Origin: Melioribacteraceae bacterium
Lineage (GTDB): Bacteria > Bacteroidota > Ignavibacteria > Ignavibacteriales > Melioribacteraceae
Reading direction: 5' to 3'
Assembly: GCA_015486905.1 (NCBI GenBank)
Contig: WFQV01000349.1
Span: 1 to 10,934 of the forward strand
Length of the DNA stretch: 10,934 bases
The translations under genes were made by a program, and so were the position numbers. The notes beneath the pieces are model-generated. The model was not told where the DNA came from, ran no database searches, and worked only from the letters and a program-made list of their open reading frames with translations. Numbering within the stretch: position 1 is the first letter of the stretch; each line of letters begins with the position of its first letter. Shown here one piece after another: positions 1-7,442 of the stretch.

Positions 1-2
1 AT

Positions 3-46
3 ATCCAACCATCCAACCATCCAATCATCCAATCATCCAATCATCC
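3..46. repeat. 8-base tandem repeat, unit ATCCAAYC
   Basis: Five full units plus a partial sixth: two ATCCAACC units, three ATCCAATC units, then ATCC. The array may extend beyond the left edge of the window. The same word occurs on the other strand near 9063-9094 (GGATGATTGGATG), so this is a recurring intergenic word rather than a single local slippage event. Confidence 0.85.
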
Positions 47-63
47 CTTTGTCCCTTTGAACC

Positions 64-169
64 TCTAAACTTCTAAACCGCCGAAGGCGAACTAAACCTC
101 TAAACGAAGAACAATCTAATTACGATTGACGAGTAGTAAGTCTTAAGTGACGAGTCTTAAGTCGTAAGT
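64..169 (+). repeat. Composite intergenic repeat, copy A
   Basis: Positions 64-135 match 438-509 at a constant offset of 374 bases with five mismatches by eye. Module 1 is built on CTCTAAAC/TTCTAAAC and module 2 on AATTACGATTGACGAGTA. Copy A then runs into a third module made of CTTAAG words (139-169). That module recurs inverted at 10783-10813 with one mismatch. Positions 122-142 recur inverted and identical at 10621-10641. Nothing suggests translation. Confidence 0.8.
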
Positions 170-246
170 TACCGGCCTCCGGAATAGCCGCGAATGCTCG
201 AATTTTATTAAACCAAGAACTAAGCACTAAGAACAAAGGACAATAT

Positions 247-318
247 AATTACGGGTGACGAGTAATCGAATGGCTTCAGACTTCTTACGTCTTACTTCTC
301 GCGTCTGGCGATTAACGA
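247..318 (+). repeat. Composite intergenic repeat, copy C (divergent)
   Basis: Aligns without gaps to 492-563 at an offset of 245 bases with about ten mismatches in 72. It shares the GACGAGTA word, the CTTCTTACGTCT core and the ATTAACGA end. It is preceded at about 212-240 by AAGAACTAAGCACTAAGAAC words, related to those ahead of copy B, so the module order is kept. Confidence 0.75.
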
Positions 319-327
319 GTGATAGGA

Positions 328-398
328 CGCTGATTTGATAGAACACGGATGACACGGACTGATGGGGTTTTCGCGGAGGGAATGGGAATCAGATTTTA
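328..398. repeat. CGCTGATTT / CACGGATGACACGG word block
   Basis: The block reads CGCTGATTT, then AACACGGATGACACGGACT, then TTTTCGCGGAGGG, then CAGATTTT. The internal near-repeat is ACACGGAT/ACACGGACT. Blocks of this word family are often seen between genes in uncultured bacterial genomes; that comparison is from memory, not from a search. There is only this one clear copy in the window, so calling it a repeat is tentative. Confidence 0.35.
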
Positions 399-437
399 CA
401 ATTAAAAATTAAAAATTTTCTGTTCTCTCTAAGTGTT

Positions 438-575
438 TCTAAACTTCTAAACCGCCGAACGCGAACTAAACCTCTAAACTAAGAACAAATGAATTACGAT
501 TGACGAGTACTCGAATGACCTCAAACTTCTTACGTCTCGCTTCTCGCGTCTTGCAATTAACGATTGACGAGTACC
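438..575 (+). repeat. Composite intergenic repeat, copy B (fullest)
   Basis: The most complete copy. The CTAAAC module (438-480) is followed by AATTACGATTGACGAGTA (492-509), then CTTCTTACGTCT with CTTCTCGCGTCTTGC, and finally a second AACGATTGACGAGTA (about 560-573). It therefore begins and ends in the same word, in direct orientation. Copies A and C match different parts of it, and an inverted relative is at 10621-10745. Confidence 0.8.
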
Positions 576-655
576 CAAATTACGAACGATGAGCGCTGTT
601 CCCTGAACCTTTGCACCTCTAACAGCCAAGCACTACGCACCAAGCACGAATAAAT

Positions 656-1675
656 CTACTTCCACACTCCTGCTATCTCGGTTCCGCAGTAAGGACACTT
701 ACCGTCTTTGATTTTATTGAAAATAATCGAATGCCAGTCCCGCCGGATTAAGGGTTCGCCGCAGTTGGGGCAGAAAGTCGTTTGTCCCTCGGGGCTGTGC
801 ACGTTCCCGACGTAAACGTAATTCAATCCCTCGGAAATCCCTATCTGTCTTGCTTTCTCAAGTGTTGAGTAAGGTGTCGGGGGTTTGTCCAGCATTTTAA
901 AAGCAGGGTGAAATGCGGTAAAATGAAGAGGTGTCTCTTTCCCTAAATTTTTTAACACCCACTCGCTTAACTTGTGAAGCTCTTCTTCAGAGTCATTCTC
1001 ACCCGGAATTAAAAGTGTAGTCAACTCAATCCAAACATCCGTCTCGTTTTTGAGCCAAAGGAGTGTATCTAAAACCGGTTGAAGATGGGAGAAGGTCAGC
1101 TTGTGATAAAATTCTTCCGTGAAGGCTTTCAAGTCAACATTTGCCGCATCGATGTAACGGTAAACATCCTTACGTGCTTCGGCTGTGATGTAGCCTGCCG
1201 TTACCATCACGGAGCGAATACCCTCCTCCCGTGCCAAGCGGGAAATGTCAATCACATATTCACCGAATATTGTGGGGTCGTTGTAAGTGTAGGCAATCGA
1301 AGGTGCGCCGTACTTTTTTGCCAGCGCAACCACATCTTCCGGTGTTGCATAAACGGAGTTAATCTCGTCGAGCTTTGCCTTGCTCATATGCCAATTTTGG
1401 CAGAACTTACAACCCAGGTTGCACCCGGCAGTACCGAAGCTCAGAACGTCGGTTCCGGGCAAAAAATGATTCAATGGTTTCTTTTCAATCGGGTCAAGTG
1501 CAAAACCCGTCGGGCGGGCGTAACCGGTTGAATAAAGTTTACCGCCGATATTTTCACGTATGTAGCAAAAGCCTTTTTGCCCTTCTCCTATTGTGCAGTA
1601 GCGAGGGCAAAGTGTACAGAGAATTTTACCGTTAGGTAAAGGTTCCCACCACTTGGCTAATTTGTAGCGTTCCAT
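656..1675 (-). CDS. amrS: AmmeMemoRadiSam system radical SAM enzyme
   Basis: A 339-residue radical SAM protein related to pyruvate formate-lyase activating enzyme (COG1180 type). The radical SAM motif is C85-x3-C89-x2-C92 (AGCNLGCKFCQNW), which should bind a [4Fe-4S] cluster and S-adenosylmethionine. The N-terminus has four more cysteines (C20, C23, C27, C37) in CTLCPRYC and GFCYIR. The C-terminus has a zinc-ribbon-like pair, CPNCGEPL (C302, C305) and CPYCGTEI (C327, C330), ending in AGVWK. This arrangement is characteristic of the AmmeMemoRadiSam radical SAM family, so the family call is firm, but its substrate is not known to me. The usual partners (AMMECR1-like and Memo-like) are not in this window. 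The ATG directly follows the pyk TAA, with AAAGG inside the end of pyk as a possible ribosome site, so it is the last gene of the operon. The stop is TAG. Confidence 0.93.
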   Translation of the reverse strand: MERYKLAKWWEPLPNGKILCTLCPRYCTIGEGQKGFCYIRENIGGKLYSTGYARPTGFALDPIEKKPLNHFLPGTDVLSFGTAGCNLGCKFCQNWHMSKAKLDEINSVYATPEDVVALAKKYGAPSIAYTYNDPTIFGEYVIDISRLAREEGIRSVMVTAGYITAEARKDVYRYIDAANVDLKAFTEEFYHKLTFSHLQPVLDTLLWLKNETDVWIELTTLLIPGENDSEEELHKLSEWVLKNLGKETPLHFTAFHPAFKMLDKPPTPYSTLEKARQIGISEGLNYVYVGNVHSPEGQTTFCPNCGEPLIRRDWHSIIFNKIKDGKCPYCGTEIAGVWK

Positions 1676-3106
1676 TTAATAGCCTTTACAAACCTCAAAA
1701 CGAATCCACGTTTTTCTGCCTTTGTCCGTAATAGGAGCGCCGGCAGTAAAAAGAATTACGTCTTTATTTTTCAAATTTAAATTTTCTTTAATCTTCTCTT
1801 TAGCGAAGGAAGTTGCAGCTTCTTCGTCCGAAAAATCTTCAAGATAAAACGGAAGAATGCCTCTGTAAAGATTAAGGTTAAAGAGCGTTTCCAAATTGTC
1901 CGAAAAGGCAAATATCGGTATTTGGGGTCTGAATTTCCCCAACACACGTGCTTTCCTCCCGTAGTGTGTAAAGACCGCTATTGCCTTTGCGTTCACGTTT
2001 TTGGCTATGTCGGCAATACCCAAGCCGGAAGAATCGAAAAGATTATCCACAATATCTTCGGGGATTTTGTAATCCACCGAGGAAATAAATTCGGGGTTGC
2101 TTTCGGCAGCGCACAAAATATCGTTCATAATTTTAACCGTCTGCACGGGGTGTTTGCCGACGGAAGTTTCGCCGCTCAACATTACAACGTCGGTACCGTC
2201 GAAAACGGCGTTTGCCACATCCGAGGCTTCCGCCCTTGTGGGAACCGGGTTTTCAATCATCGATTCTAACATTTGTGTAGCGGTAATTACAAGTTTACCG
2301 ACTGCGTTGCATTTTTTAATTATTTCTTTTTGAATTATCGGCACTCTTTGCGCTTTCATTTCAACGCCCAAATCGCCCCGGGCAACCATTATTCCATCCG
2401 TAACTTCAAGTATTTCGTCGAAAGAATCCACAGCTTCCGGTTTTTCGATTTTTGCAATTACAGGCAAGTCAAATCCTTTTTGCTCCATCCAAGTTTTTAA
2501 TTGGAGAATATCTTCCGCCTTACGCACAAACGAAAGAGCAATAAAATCCACACCATGCTTGAGAGCAAATTCCAAATCCTCCTTGTCCTTTTCCGTCAAT
2601 GCAGGTTCACTTATTTTCATTCCCGGCAGGTTCATTCCTTTGTGGGATTTCAACACACCGCCTTCTTCAATTCTACAAACAATCGACTTCTCTTTTTTCT
2701 CAATTACGGTCAGACGAAGCAAGCCGTCGTCCAACAAAATTACATCGTTAATCTGCGCATCTTTGGGTAGAAGTTTGTAAGAAGTTGAAATCAAATTCTC
2801 CGTGCCGGTAAGCTCATCGGTTGTAATTTCAATTGTTTCGCCCTCCTTCAGAAAAATTGCATCGTCTTTGATTTTACCAACGCGAATTTTAGGTCCCTGC
2901 AAGTCCGCCAAAACGGAAATCGGCAGCCCCGTTTGTTCGCGGACAGTTTTAATATTCTTAAAAACTTTCTCGAAGTAATTAAAATCTCCATGAGAGAAAT
3001 TAAGCCTGAATGCGTTAACGCCGGCATTTACAAGCTCTTTCATTTTATCTGTCGAGTCGGAGGCAGGACCGATAGTAACCAATATTTTTGTATTTGCTCC
3101 AATCAT
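1676..3106 (-). CDS. pyk: Pyruvate kinase
   Basis: Complete 476-residue pyruvate kinase, which transfers phosphate from phosphoenolpyruvate to ADP in the last step of glycolysis in the cytoplasm. Visible motifs are RLNFSHG (34-40), ADLQGPKIRVG (67-77), the active-site signature PVIAKIEKPE with catalytic K219 and metal ligand E221, ARGDLGVE with D245, and ITATQMLESM (274-283). The C-terminal regulatory-type domain (about 355-476) is present and the length is normal. Where animal muscle enzyme has DTKGPE, this protein has DLQGPK (L69, K73). A lysine there is the mark of potassium-independent pyruvate kinases. The ATG overlaps the TGA of the upstream protease gene by four bases (ATGA), with a strong AGGAAAGGG ribosome site (3115-3123) eight bases before it. 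The amrS gene follows with no gap, so the three are almost surely co-transcribed. Confidence 0.97.
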   Translation of the reverse strand: MIGANTKILVTIGPASDSTDKMKELVNAGVNAFRLNFSHGDFNYFEKVFKNIKTVREQTGLPISVLADLQGPKIRVGKIKDDAIFLKEGETIEITTDELTGTENLISTSYKLLPKDAQINDVILLDDGLLRLTVIEKKEKSIVCRIEEGGVLKSHKGMNLPGMKISEPALTEKDKEDLEFALKHGVDFIALSFVRKAEDILQLKTWMEQKGFDLPVIAKIEKPEAVDSFDEILEVTDGIMVARGDLGVEMKAQRVPIIQKEIIKKCNAVGKLVITATQMLESMIENPVPTRAEASDVANAVFDGTDVVMLSGETSVGKHPVQTVKIMNDILCAAESNPEFISSVDYKIPEDIVDNLFDSSGLGIADIAKNVNAKAIAVFTHYGRKARVLGKFRPQIPIFAFSDNLETLFNLNLYRGILPFYLEDFSDEEAATSFAKEKIKENLNLKNKDVILFTAGAPITDKGRKTWIRFEVCKGY

Positions 3107-5574
3107 TTTTTTGTCCCTTTCCTTTTTGTTGTCTTCTTCGGACTTTCCTGTTTGGGGAGCGTGGGCTTAATAAGTCTCCTCATCTCACGCAGCCTTTTTT
3201 CAACTTCACCGAAAACCGTATTTGCTTGGTAATGACCGCTTTTAGTAATCTTTCCCGATTTCACGCCGGTCAAAAGTTCAATTGCTTCCTCAACGGTTGA
3301 AATGGGGTAAATGTGAAATTCCTTGTTTTTAACCGCCTCAATCACTTCGTCCTTCAGCATTAAATCCTTCACATTTTGAATCGGGATAATAACGCCCTGT
3401 TTTTTGGTTAAGCCACGTTCTTTACACACATCGAAGAAGCCTTCGATTTTTTCATTTACTCCACCGATTGGCTGGATGTCTCCTTTCTGATTAACCGAAC
3501 CGGTAATTGCAAAAGATTGTTTAATAGGGATGCCGGAAATAGTTGAAAGGAGGGCACAAATTTCTGTGACGGATGCGCTGTCGCCGTCAATCATTCCGTA
3601 GCCCTGCTCAAAGACCAAACTTGCGGTAAATGACGGGGGAATTTTTTTGCCGAACTTTTCCCTGAAATAACCGCCAATAATCAGAACGCCCTTGTTGTGA
3701 GTGCTTCCGCTAAGTCCCGCTTCACGCTCCACATTAATGATGTTTCCGTTACCGAGCGAGACCGAAGCAGTAATTCGCGTAGGCTTACCGAAGGAATATT
3801 TGCCGTTTGCAAAAACAGCCAGACCGTTAATTTGCCCAACGCGCGCGCCGTCAGTGTCAATCAATAAGACATCTTCCAAAATTGCTTCTTGGATTTTCGA
3901 TTCGCCGAGTGAGTTCCTTTCCTTGTTTGCATCGTAAGCCTGCTGAACATGATAATCGGAAACTATTTTCTCGCCGTCATCCTCAGCCCAAAAACTTGCT
4001 TCACGAGTTAAATCCGCAATGTAAGCAAAGCGGGTGGTGAGTTTGTCCTTCCTTCCGGCATAGCGGGAACCGAACTCTGCAATTTTAGCAATTGCCGCCT
4101 TGTCAAATTCCAATAGACCTTCGGTTTTAATTAACTTTTTCACAAGCCTTGCGTATTCGTTTAAGGCCTGTTTGGTGCGCTTCATTTCGTAATCGAACTC
4201 GGCTTTAATTTTAAATAGTTTATTAAAGTCGTTTTCGTATTCGGACAGCAACGAATAGAGCTGGGCGCTGCCGATGAAAATGACCTTGGTTTTTATTTCA
4301 ATAGGTTCCGGCTTTAATATGCTGGGCGAGAACTGGTAGAGGTTGGAGAAATCTTGAATTTGCAACGTACCGTAAAGCATTACTCTTTTAAGCGTTTTCC
4401 ACACACCCGGCTCTGAGAAAGCATCCATTGCATTTAAAATCAAATAGCCTCCGTTTGCTCTCAGCAACGAGCCGGCTTTTATTTGTGAAAAGTCCGAGTA
4501 CCATCCGCCCGAAGGGTCGAACGATTTTTCTATTATTCCGAAAAGATTTGTAAATGAAGGGGTTGTCTCTACAACCACCGGTCTTTCTTTTGTCTTCGAA
4601 TTGTCGAGAATAACATTTACTTCGTAATCTTTAAAGTAATCGATTATAAAGCCCGCCGCCGTTTTCTCCTCGGGGGGTTTACCTCCTTTGAAAACATCAA
4701 GATTTTGTAAAACATCATCGCCTAATTTTTCAAGATGTTTTTTAACTTTCTCGTAAGGATATTTTTCCTTTAAACTTTCCAGCGCTGCAGAGATAATATC
4801 CTTCACTGCTTTTTGTTCGAGCATGCTAATATTTTTCTTGAAATTCTGACTTAGCTGAAAAGATTTTCTAAAAACAATTTGAAGTTCTTCCTGAAAAGCG
4901 GCGTATTTTTTAACGATTTGTTTTACTTGTTTTTGCGTAATCTTTTTCTTTTGGACAAACTCTTCCAATTGCGGCAATAGAACCGGCTTGTTGTCTATTA
5001 CGGCAAATATTTCCGGGTGAACCATATCACCAGTTTTTACTTCTCCTAAAGTAAAATTTTCTTCCTTTAATTTTTGTTCGAATGCTGTCATTAAAGTTTG
5101 CTGATTTTCTCCGAATTCCGAGACTAATTTTTTCTTCTGCGAAAGGAAGGGTTCGTTTTCCAAAGCGGTAGGAATTTTTTCTCTTAAAAATTTTATTGCG
5201 CTCTTCAAATCTTCCTTAAATTGCTTTGCCTTTCCGGCTGGGAAAGTTAAGAGTGTGGGTCTGTCCGGGTCCTCGAAATTGTTCACGTAAGCATAGTCGA
5301 AAAGCTCGGTTGCTTTGGGCCGCATCGTTTCCAGGACTTTTTGAATTGTAGTGTATTTGCCCGTTCCTGAAAGCCCTGTAATAAAAATATTGTAACCTTG
5401 ATTCTTTATCTCGACGCCTATCTTTAACGCTTTCAGTGCGCGTTCCTGTCCCACTATTCCTTCAATCGGTTCTATTGTTTGGGTGGATTCAAATTCAAAG
5501 TTTGAGGTGTCGCATTCAAGTTTTAAATCTTCGGGTTTAAGTTCGCTGTGCTTAGATGCTCGGATTAAAGGCAT
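3103..5574 (-). CDS. Lon-family ATP-binding protease (LonB/LonC-like)
   Basis: An 823-residue protein of the COG1067 'Lon-related' group, distinct from classical LonA: there is no LonA-type N-terminal substrate domain. Residues about 30-80 contain a P-loop, GLSGTGK (67-73), followed by Y74 rather than the usual Ser/Thr. A long charged helical insert runs about 115-300, a Walker B-like segment GGYLILNAMD lies at 375-384, and a helical lid about 450-550. The Lon protease domain (about 565-775) carries the Ser-Lys dyad: S666 in DGDSAS and K709 in GGVNEKIEGF. The C-terminal 20 residues are lysine-rich. It probably degrades or processes proteins in the cytoplasm, but the substrate is unknown. The start is fixed by a good AGGA ribosome site (5581-5584), six bases before ATG. 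It is the first gene of the operon and overlaps pyk by four bases. The odd P-loop makes full ATPase activity uncertain; some relatives (LonC) are ATP-independent. Confidence 0.92.
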   Translation of the reverse strand: MPLIRASKHSELKPEDLKLECDTSNFEFESTQTIEPIEGIVGQERALKALKIGVEIKNQGYNIFITGLSGTGKYTTIQKVLETMRPKATELFDYAYVNNFEDPDRPTLLTFPAGKAKQFKEDLKSAIKFLREKIPTALENEPFLSQKKKLVSEFGENQQTLMTAFEQKLKEENFTLGEVKTGDMVHPEIFAVIDNKPVLLPQLEEFVQKKKITQKQVKQIVKKYAAFQEELQIVFRKSFQLSQNFKKNISMLEQKAVKDIISAALESLKEKYPYEKVKKHLEKLGDDVLQNLDVFKGGKPPEEKTAAGFIIDYFKDYEVNVILDNSKTKERPVVVETTPSFTNLFGIIEKSFDPSGGWYSDFSQIKAGSLLRANGGYLILNAMDAFSEPGVWKTLKRVMLYGTLQIQDFSNLYQFSPSILKPEPIEIKTKVIFIGSAQLYSLLSEYENDFNKLFKIKAEFDYEMKRTKQALNEYARLVKKLIKTEGLLEFDKAAIAKIAEFGSRYAGRKDKLTTRFAYIADLTREASFWAEDDGEKIVSDYHVQQAYDANKERNSLGESKIQEAILEDVLLIDTDGARVGQINGLAVFANGKYSFGKPTRITASVSLGNGNIINVEREAGLSGSTHNKGVLIIGGYFREKFGKKIPPSFTASLVFEQGYGMIDGDSASVTEICALLSTISGIPIKQSFAITGSVNQKGDIQPIGGVNEKIEGFFDVCKERGLTKKQGVIIPIQNVKDLMLKDEVIEAVKNKEFHIYPISTVEEAIELLTGVKSGKITKSGHYQANTVFGEVEKRLREMRRLIKPTLPKQESPKKTTKRKGTKK

Positions 5575-5638
5575 AATCGTTCCTTTTTTATTCTATGACA
5601 ATGTTTTTACAATCAAAAGATTCCAAAAGATTCTTTAT

Positions 5639-5668
5639 TAAAAATAAAAATATTTTGTGTCTATTCAA
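5639..5668 (-). promoter_or_regulatory. Candidate Bacteroidota-type promoter for the lon-pyk-amrS operon
   Basis: On the minus strand, TTG (5668-5666) is followed after 19 bases by TATTTTTA (5646-5639). This fits the Bacteroidota -33/-7 pattern TTG-N19-TAnnTTTG in all but the last base. It would give a leader of roughly 55-60 bases before the protease ATG. The region is very AT-rich, so a chance match is possible. Confidence 0.35.
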
Positions 5669-5807
5669 ATAAAATAAAAATAAAGTGCCGGCTGATAACA
5701 TACCGGTATAAGTTTAAATTCGGTGGCGAAAGTAATTAGCTTGTCTTTTCCTACAAAGCGTTTTGTTATGATTTTTTGCTTTCCTTATTTTTCCCAACCT
5801 ACCCTTT

Positions 5808-5849
5808 CCCTCCCTTCCCGACCTACCTGCCGGCAAGCAGGAGGGAGGG
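5808..5849. repeat. GC-rich imperfect palindrome (CTGCCGGCAAGCAGG type)
   Basis: CCCTCCC (5808-5814) can pair with GGGAGGG (5843-5849). Inside lies CCTACCTGCCGGCAAGCAGG, which is itself nearly palindromic around GCCGGC. Read as protein, this word gives the peptide CRQAGG, a string often produced by spurious ORFs over interspersed repeats. It is therefore better seen as a REP-like intergenic repeat than as coding. No T-run follows on either strand, so a terminator role is not supported. Confidence 0.6.
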
Positions 5850-6289
5850 CTGATTATTGGTGTGTATTGCGAACCTCGCCCCGCAGAATGCGAAGAAGGG
5901 ATGAATAGGTTTGAAAAACGAATATCCCAAAGGGGTCAAAAGATTGTAAAAGAAAATAATGAAAAGTAAAATGATGCCTAAGGTATCAAAGTTGTTAATT
6001 AAAAATAATACTTCAAACCAAGAAAATGTTCTTTGAACATTAAAATTTCCCACTTTCCGTTTTCAACTCTCAACTAATAATGAGCACAATGCCTTGCATC
6101 TTACCTCTAACGTTTAACTATTTCTTGTTTCTTATTTTTTATCTTTTGCCACTGATTTTAAACCTGTACCAACATACCGGAAGGATAGAATACTAATGAC
6201 ACAGAATTCTTGCCGTTAAATTAAAAGTTAAAGCAACCTATATAATTATTAATTAAAAAATCGTATTTTTAAATAAAAAAGATTCTAAA

Positions 6290-7087
6290 ATGAGATTTTA
6301 CCTTGTTTTAAAAAGAGCAACGGATATTATTTTTGCGCTAATCTTTCTAATAGCGGCACTCCCTTTTATGATACTTTTCTTCCTCGTCTTATTCTTTGAA
6401 TTGAAAGAATTTCCTCTTTTGATTCAGGAGCGCGGTTTAACGTTGGAAAACGGGAGGTTCAAAATCTTAAAACTACGAACGATCCCCACGCTTAAAGTAA
6501 CACAGACCAAGCAAAACAGAAAAGATATTTTTAGGAAGCCTTCCTTGGCAAAGGATATTCCGCCGTTCGCAAGATGGCTGCGTAAGTCGGCGCTGGACGA
6601 GCTTCCGCAATTGTTTAACATACTATTGGGACAGATGAGTTTCATAGGGCCACGACCGTTAATTCTTTCTGATTTGATGCTTATGAAAAAGCAATTCCCA
6701 AATCATTACAACGAAAGATGCAAGTTAGAATCCAAGCCGGGGCTTTCGGGACTGTGGCAAATATTCGGCAACAGAGAAGAAGGCATTAATAATCTGATTG
6801 CATTGGAATATCTTTACGAACAAAGAAAAACTTTACTTTTGGATTTCAACCTGTTAATTCTAACAATCCCGATAGTATTAAAGGCTAAAAATTCAGATGC
6901 CATTTTGCCAAACAATAAAATTAAAAAGAGAAATTACCTGAGTTTCAATTTGTCGTTCGGCTATAATCAGCAAGGGGAAAAGGTTAAGATTCATCTGGTA
7001 TTAGAGAGACTGATGGACCTCACCGCTGAGGAGAATTACACCGTGAATTTGCCCCCTGATTGGTGGTACAGCAGCAATAGTTACTAA
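6290..7087 (+). CDS. Bacterial sugar transferase (undecaprenyl-phosphate glycosyl-1-phosphate transferase)
   Basis: A 265-residue member of the Bac_transf family (PF02397; WcaJ/RfbP catalytic domain). It should move a sugar-1-phosphate from a nucleotide sugar onto undecaprenyl phosphate, starting an exopolysaccharide, capsule or O-antigen unit at the inner face of the membrane. Residues about 11-36 form a hydrophobic membrane hairpin after the basic LKRATD. Motifs follow in order: QER (46-48), KLRT (61-64), SALDELPQLFN with the catalytic D103-E104 pair, MSFIGPRP (116-123) and KPGLSGLWQ (149-157). The conserved domain ends near residue 203. The last 62 residues are an unusual extension that I do not recognise. 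The frame stays open for 22 more codons after the TAA, so the protein may have been shortened. There is no Shine-Dalgarno sequence, only A-rich DNA before ATG. No other polysaccharide genes are nearby, so the sugar cannot be predicted. Confidence 0.9.
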   Translation: MRFYLVLKRATDIIFALIFLIAALPFMILFFLVLFFELKEFPLLIQERGLTLENGRFKILKLRTIPTLKVTQTKQNRKDIFRKPSLAKDIPPFARWLRKSALDELPQLFNILLGQMSFIGPRPLILSDLMLMKKQFPNHYNERCKLESKPGLSGLWQIFGNREEGINNLIALEYLYEQRKTLLLDFNLLILTIPIVLKAKNSDAILPNNKIKKRNYLSFNLSFGYNQQGEKVKIHLVLERLMDLTAEENYTVNLPPDWWYSSNSY

Positions 7088-7156
7088 TCAGTTAAAGAAT
7101 CCGGCGAAGTAGCAAACATAATTGACCTTAAAAAATTTAGGGAACGAAAATTCTGA
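7088..7156 (+). pseudogene. Possible severed C-terminal end of the sugar transferase
   Basis: Directly after the transferase TAA (7085-7087) the same frame continues for 22 sense codons and then meets TGA (7154-7156). The encoded segment ESGEVANIIDLKKFRERK looks like the end of a real protein, with a helical basic tail. The TAA could derive from CAA by a single C to T change. A run of 22 open codons is not rare by chance, so this is a suggestion only. From here to 7442 I see no further gene; a GCCCC/GGGGC pair (7170/7221) is too weak to call a terminator. Confidence 0.3.
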
Positions 7157-7442
7157 AACGGTTCATAAAGCCCCAATTTTTAAAGTTCCCCTCTTTTAAT
7201 GAGTCATCATAAGCGAAGTCGGGGCGTTGAAAAAGAGTTTATTTGTGGGACGGGTTGGTTTACGAAAATGCAGGGTTAGAAAAGAAAGTCTTGCAATTTC
7301 ACATCTCGCTAAATTTCCCATTAACCCGTAGCTTAGCGGAGGCCATCCCGTTGTGACAATTGTGGGGGAGAAAAACCATCCCCGGATATTTCCAAACTAA
7401 AAATTTATTATTTTGATTTTTAAACAAATGTTTTTAATCGAA

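Larger units (their letters stand above)
1..655. other. Repeat-rich non-coding region
   Basis: No open frame here resembles a protein. The stretch is made almost entirely of recurring words: an 8-base tandem array at the left edge, three same-orientation copies of a composite repeat, an AT-rich direct repeat (two units of AATTAAAA around 400-416) and a block of the CACGGATGACACGG type. It lies downstream of the minus-strand operon. I see no clear hairpin plus T-run that would terminate that operon. The individual repeats are listed separately. Confidence 0.75.
5575..6289. other. Divergent intergenic region, no gene seen
   Basis: This 715-base region separates the minus-strand operon from the plus-strand sugar transferase. 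It contains the candidate operon promoter, a 9-base direct repeat AAAAGATTC near 5617-5634, a GC-rich palindromic repeat (5808-5849), and the word AACATACCGG twice (about 5697 and 6170). A TATAAT at 6241-6246 sits 44 bases ahead of the transferase ATG but lacks a convincing -35 partner. Short open frames of 61 and 76 codons cross the palindromic repeat, but their sequences are repeat-derived or merely AT-rich hydrophobic, so I do not call them genes. Confidence 0.6.

Noticed and set aside
1..655. CRISPR array at the left edge
   Set aside because: The repeats are degenerate, differ in length and spacing, include an 8-base tandem array without spacers, and have no cas genes nearby.
1079..1635. 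Plus-strand open frames opposite amrS
   Set aside because: They are antisense shadows of a well-supported gene with an intact radical SAM motif.
5723..6053. Two overlapping short open frames (61 codons plus, 76 codons minus) as possible small genes
   Set aside because: Both run through the palindromic repeat. The plus frame contains its spurious CRQAGG peptide, the minus frame is mostly AT-driven hydrophobic residues, and neither has a ribosome site or a recognisable domain.
7170..7225. GCCCC/GGGGC pair as a terminator for the sugar transferase
   Set aside because: Only five base pairs around a loop of more than 40 bases, with no T-run.
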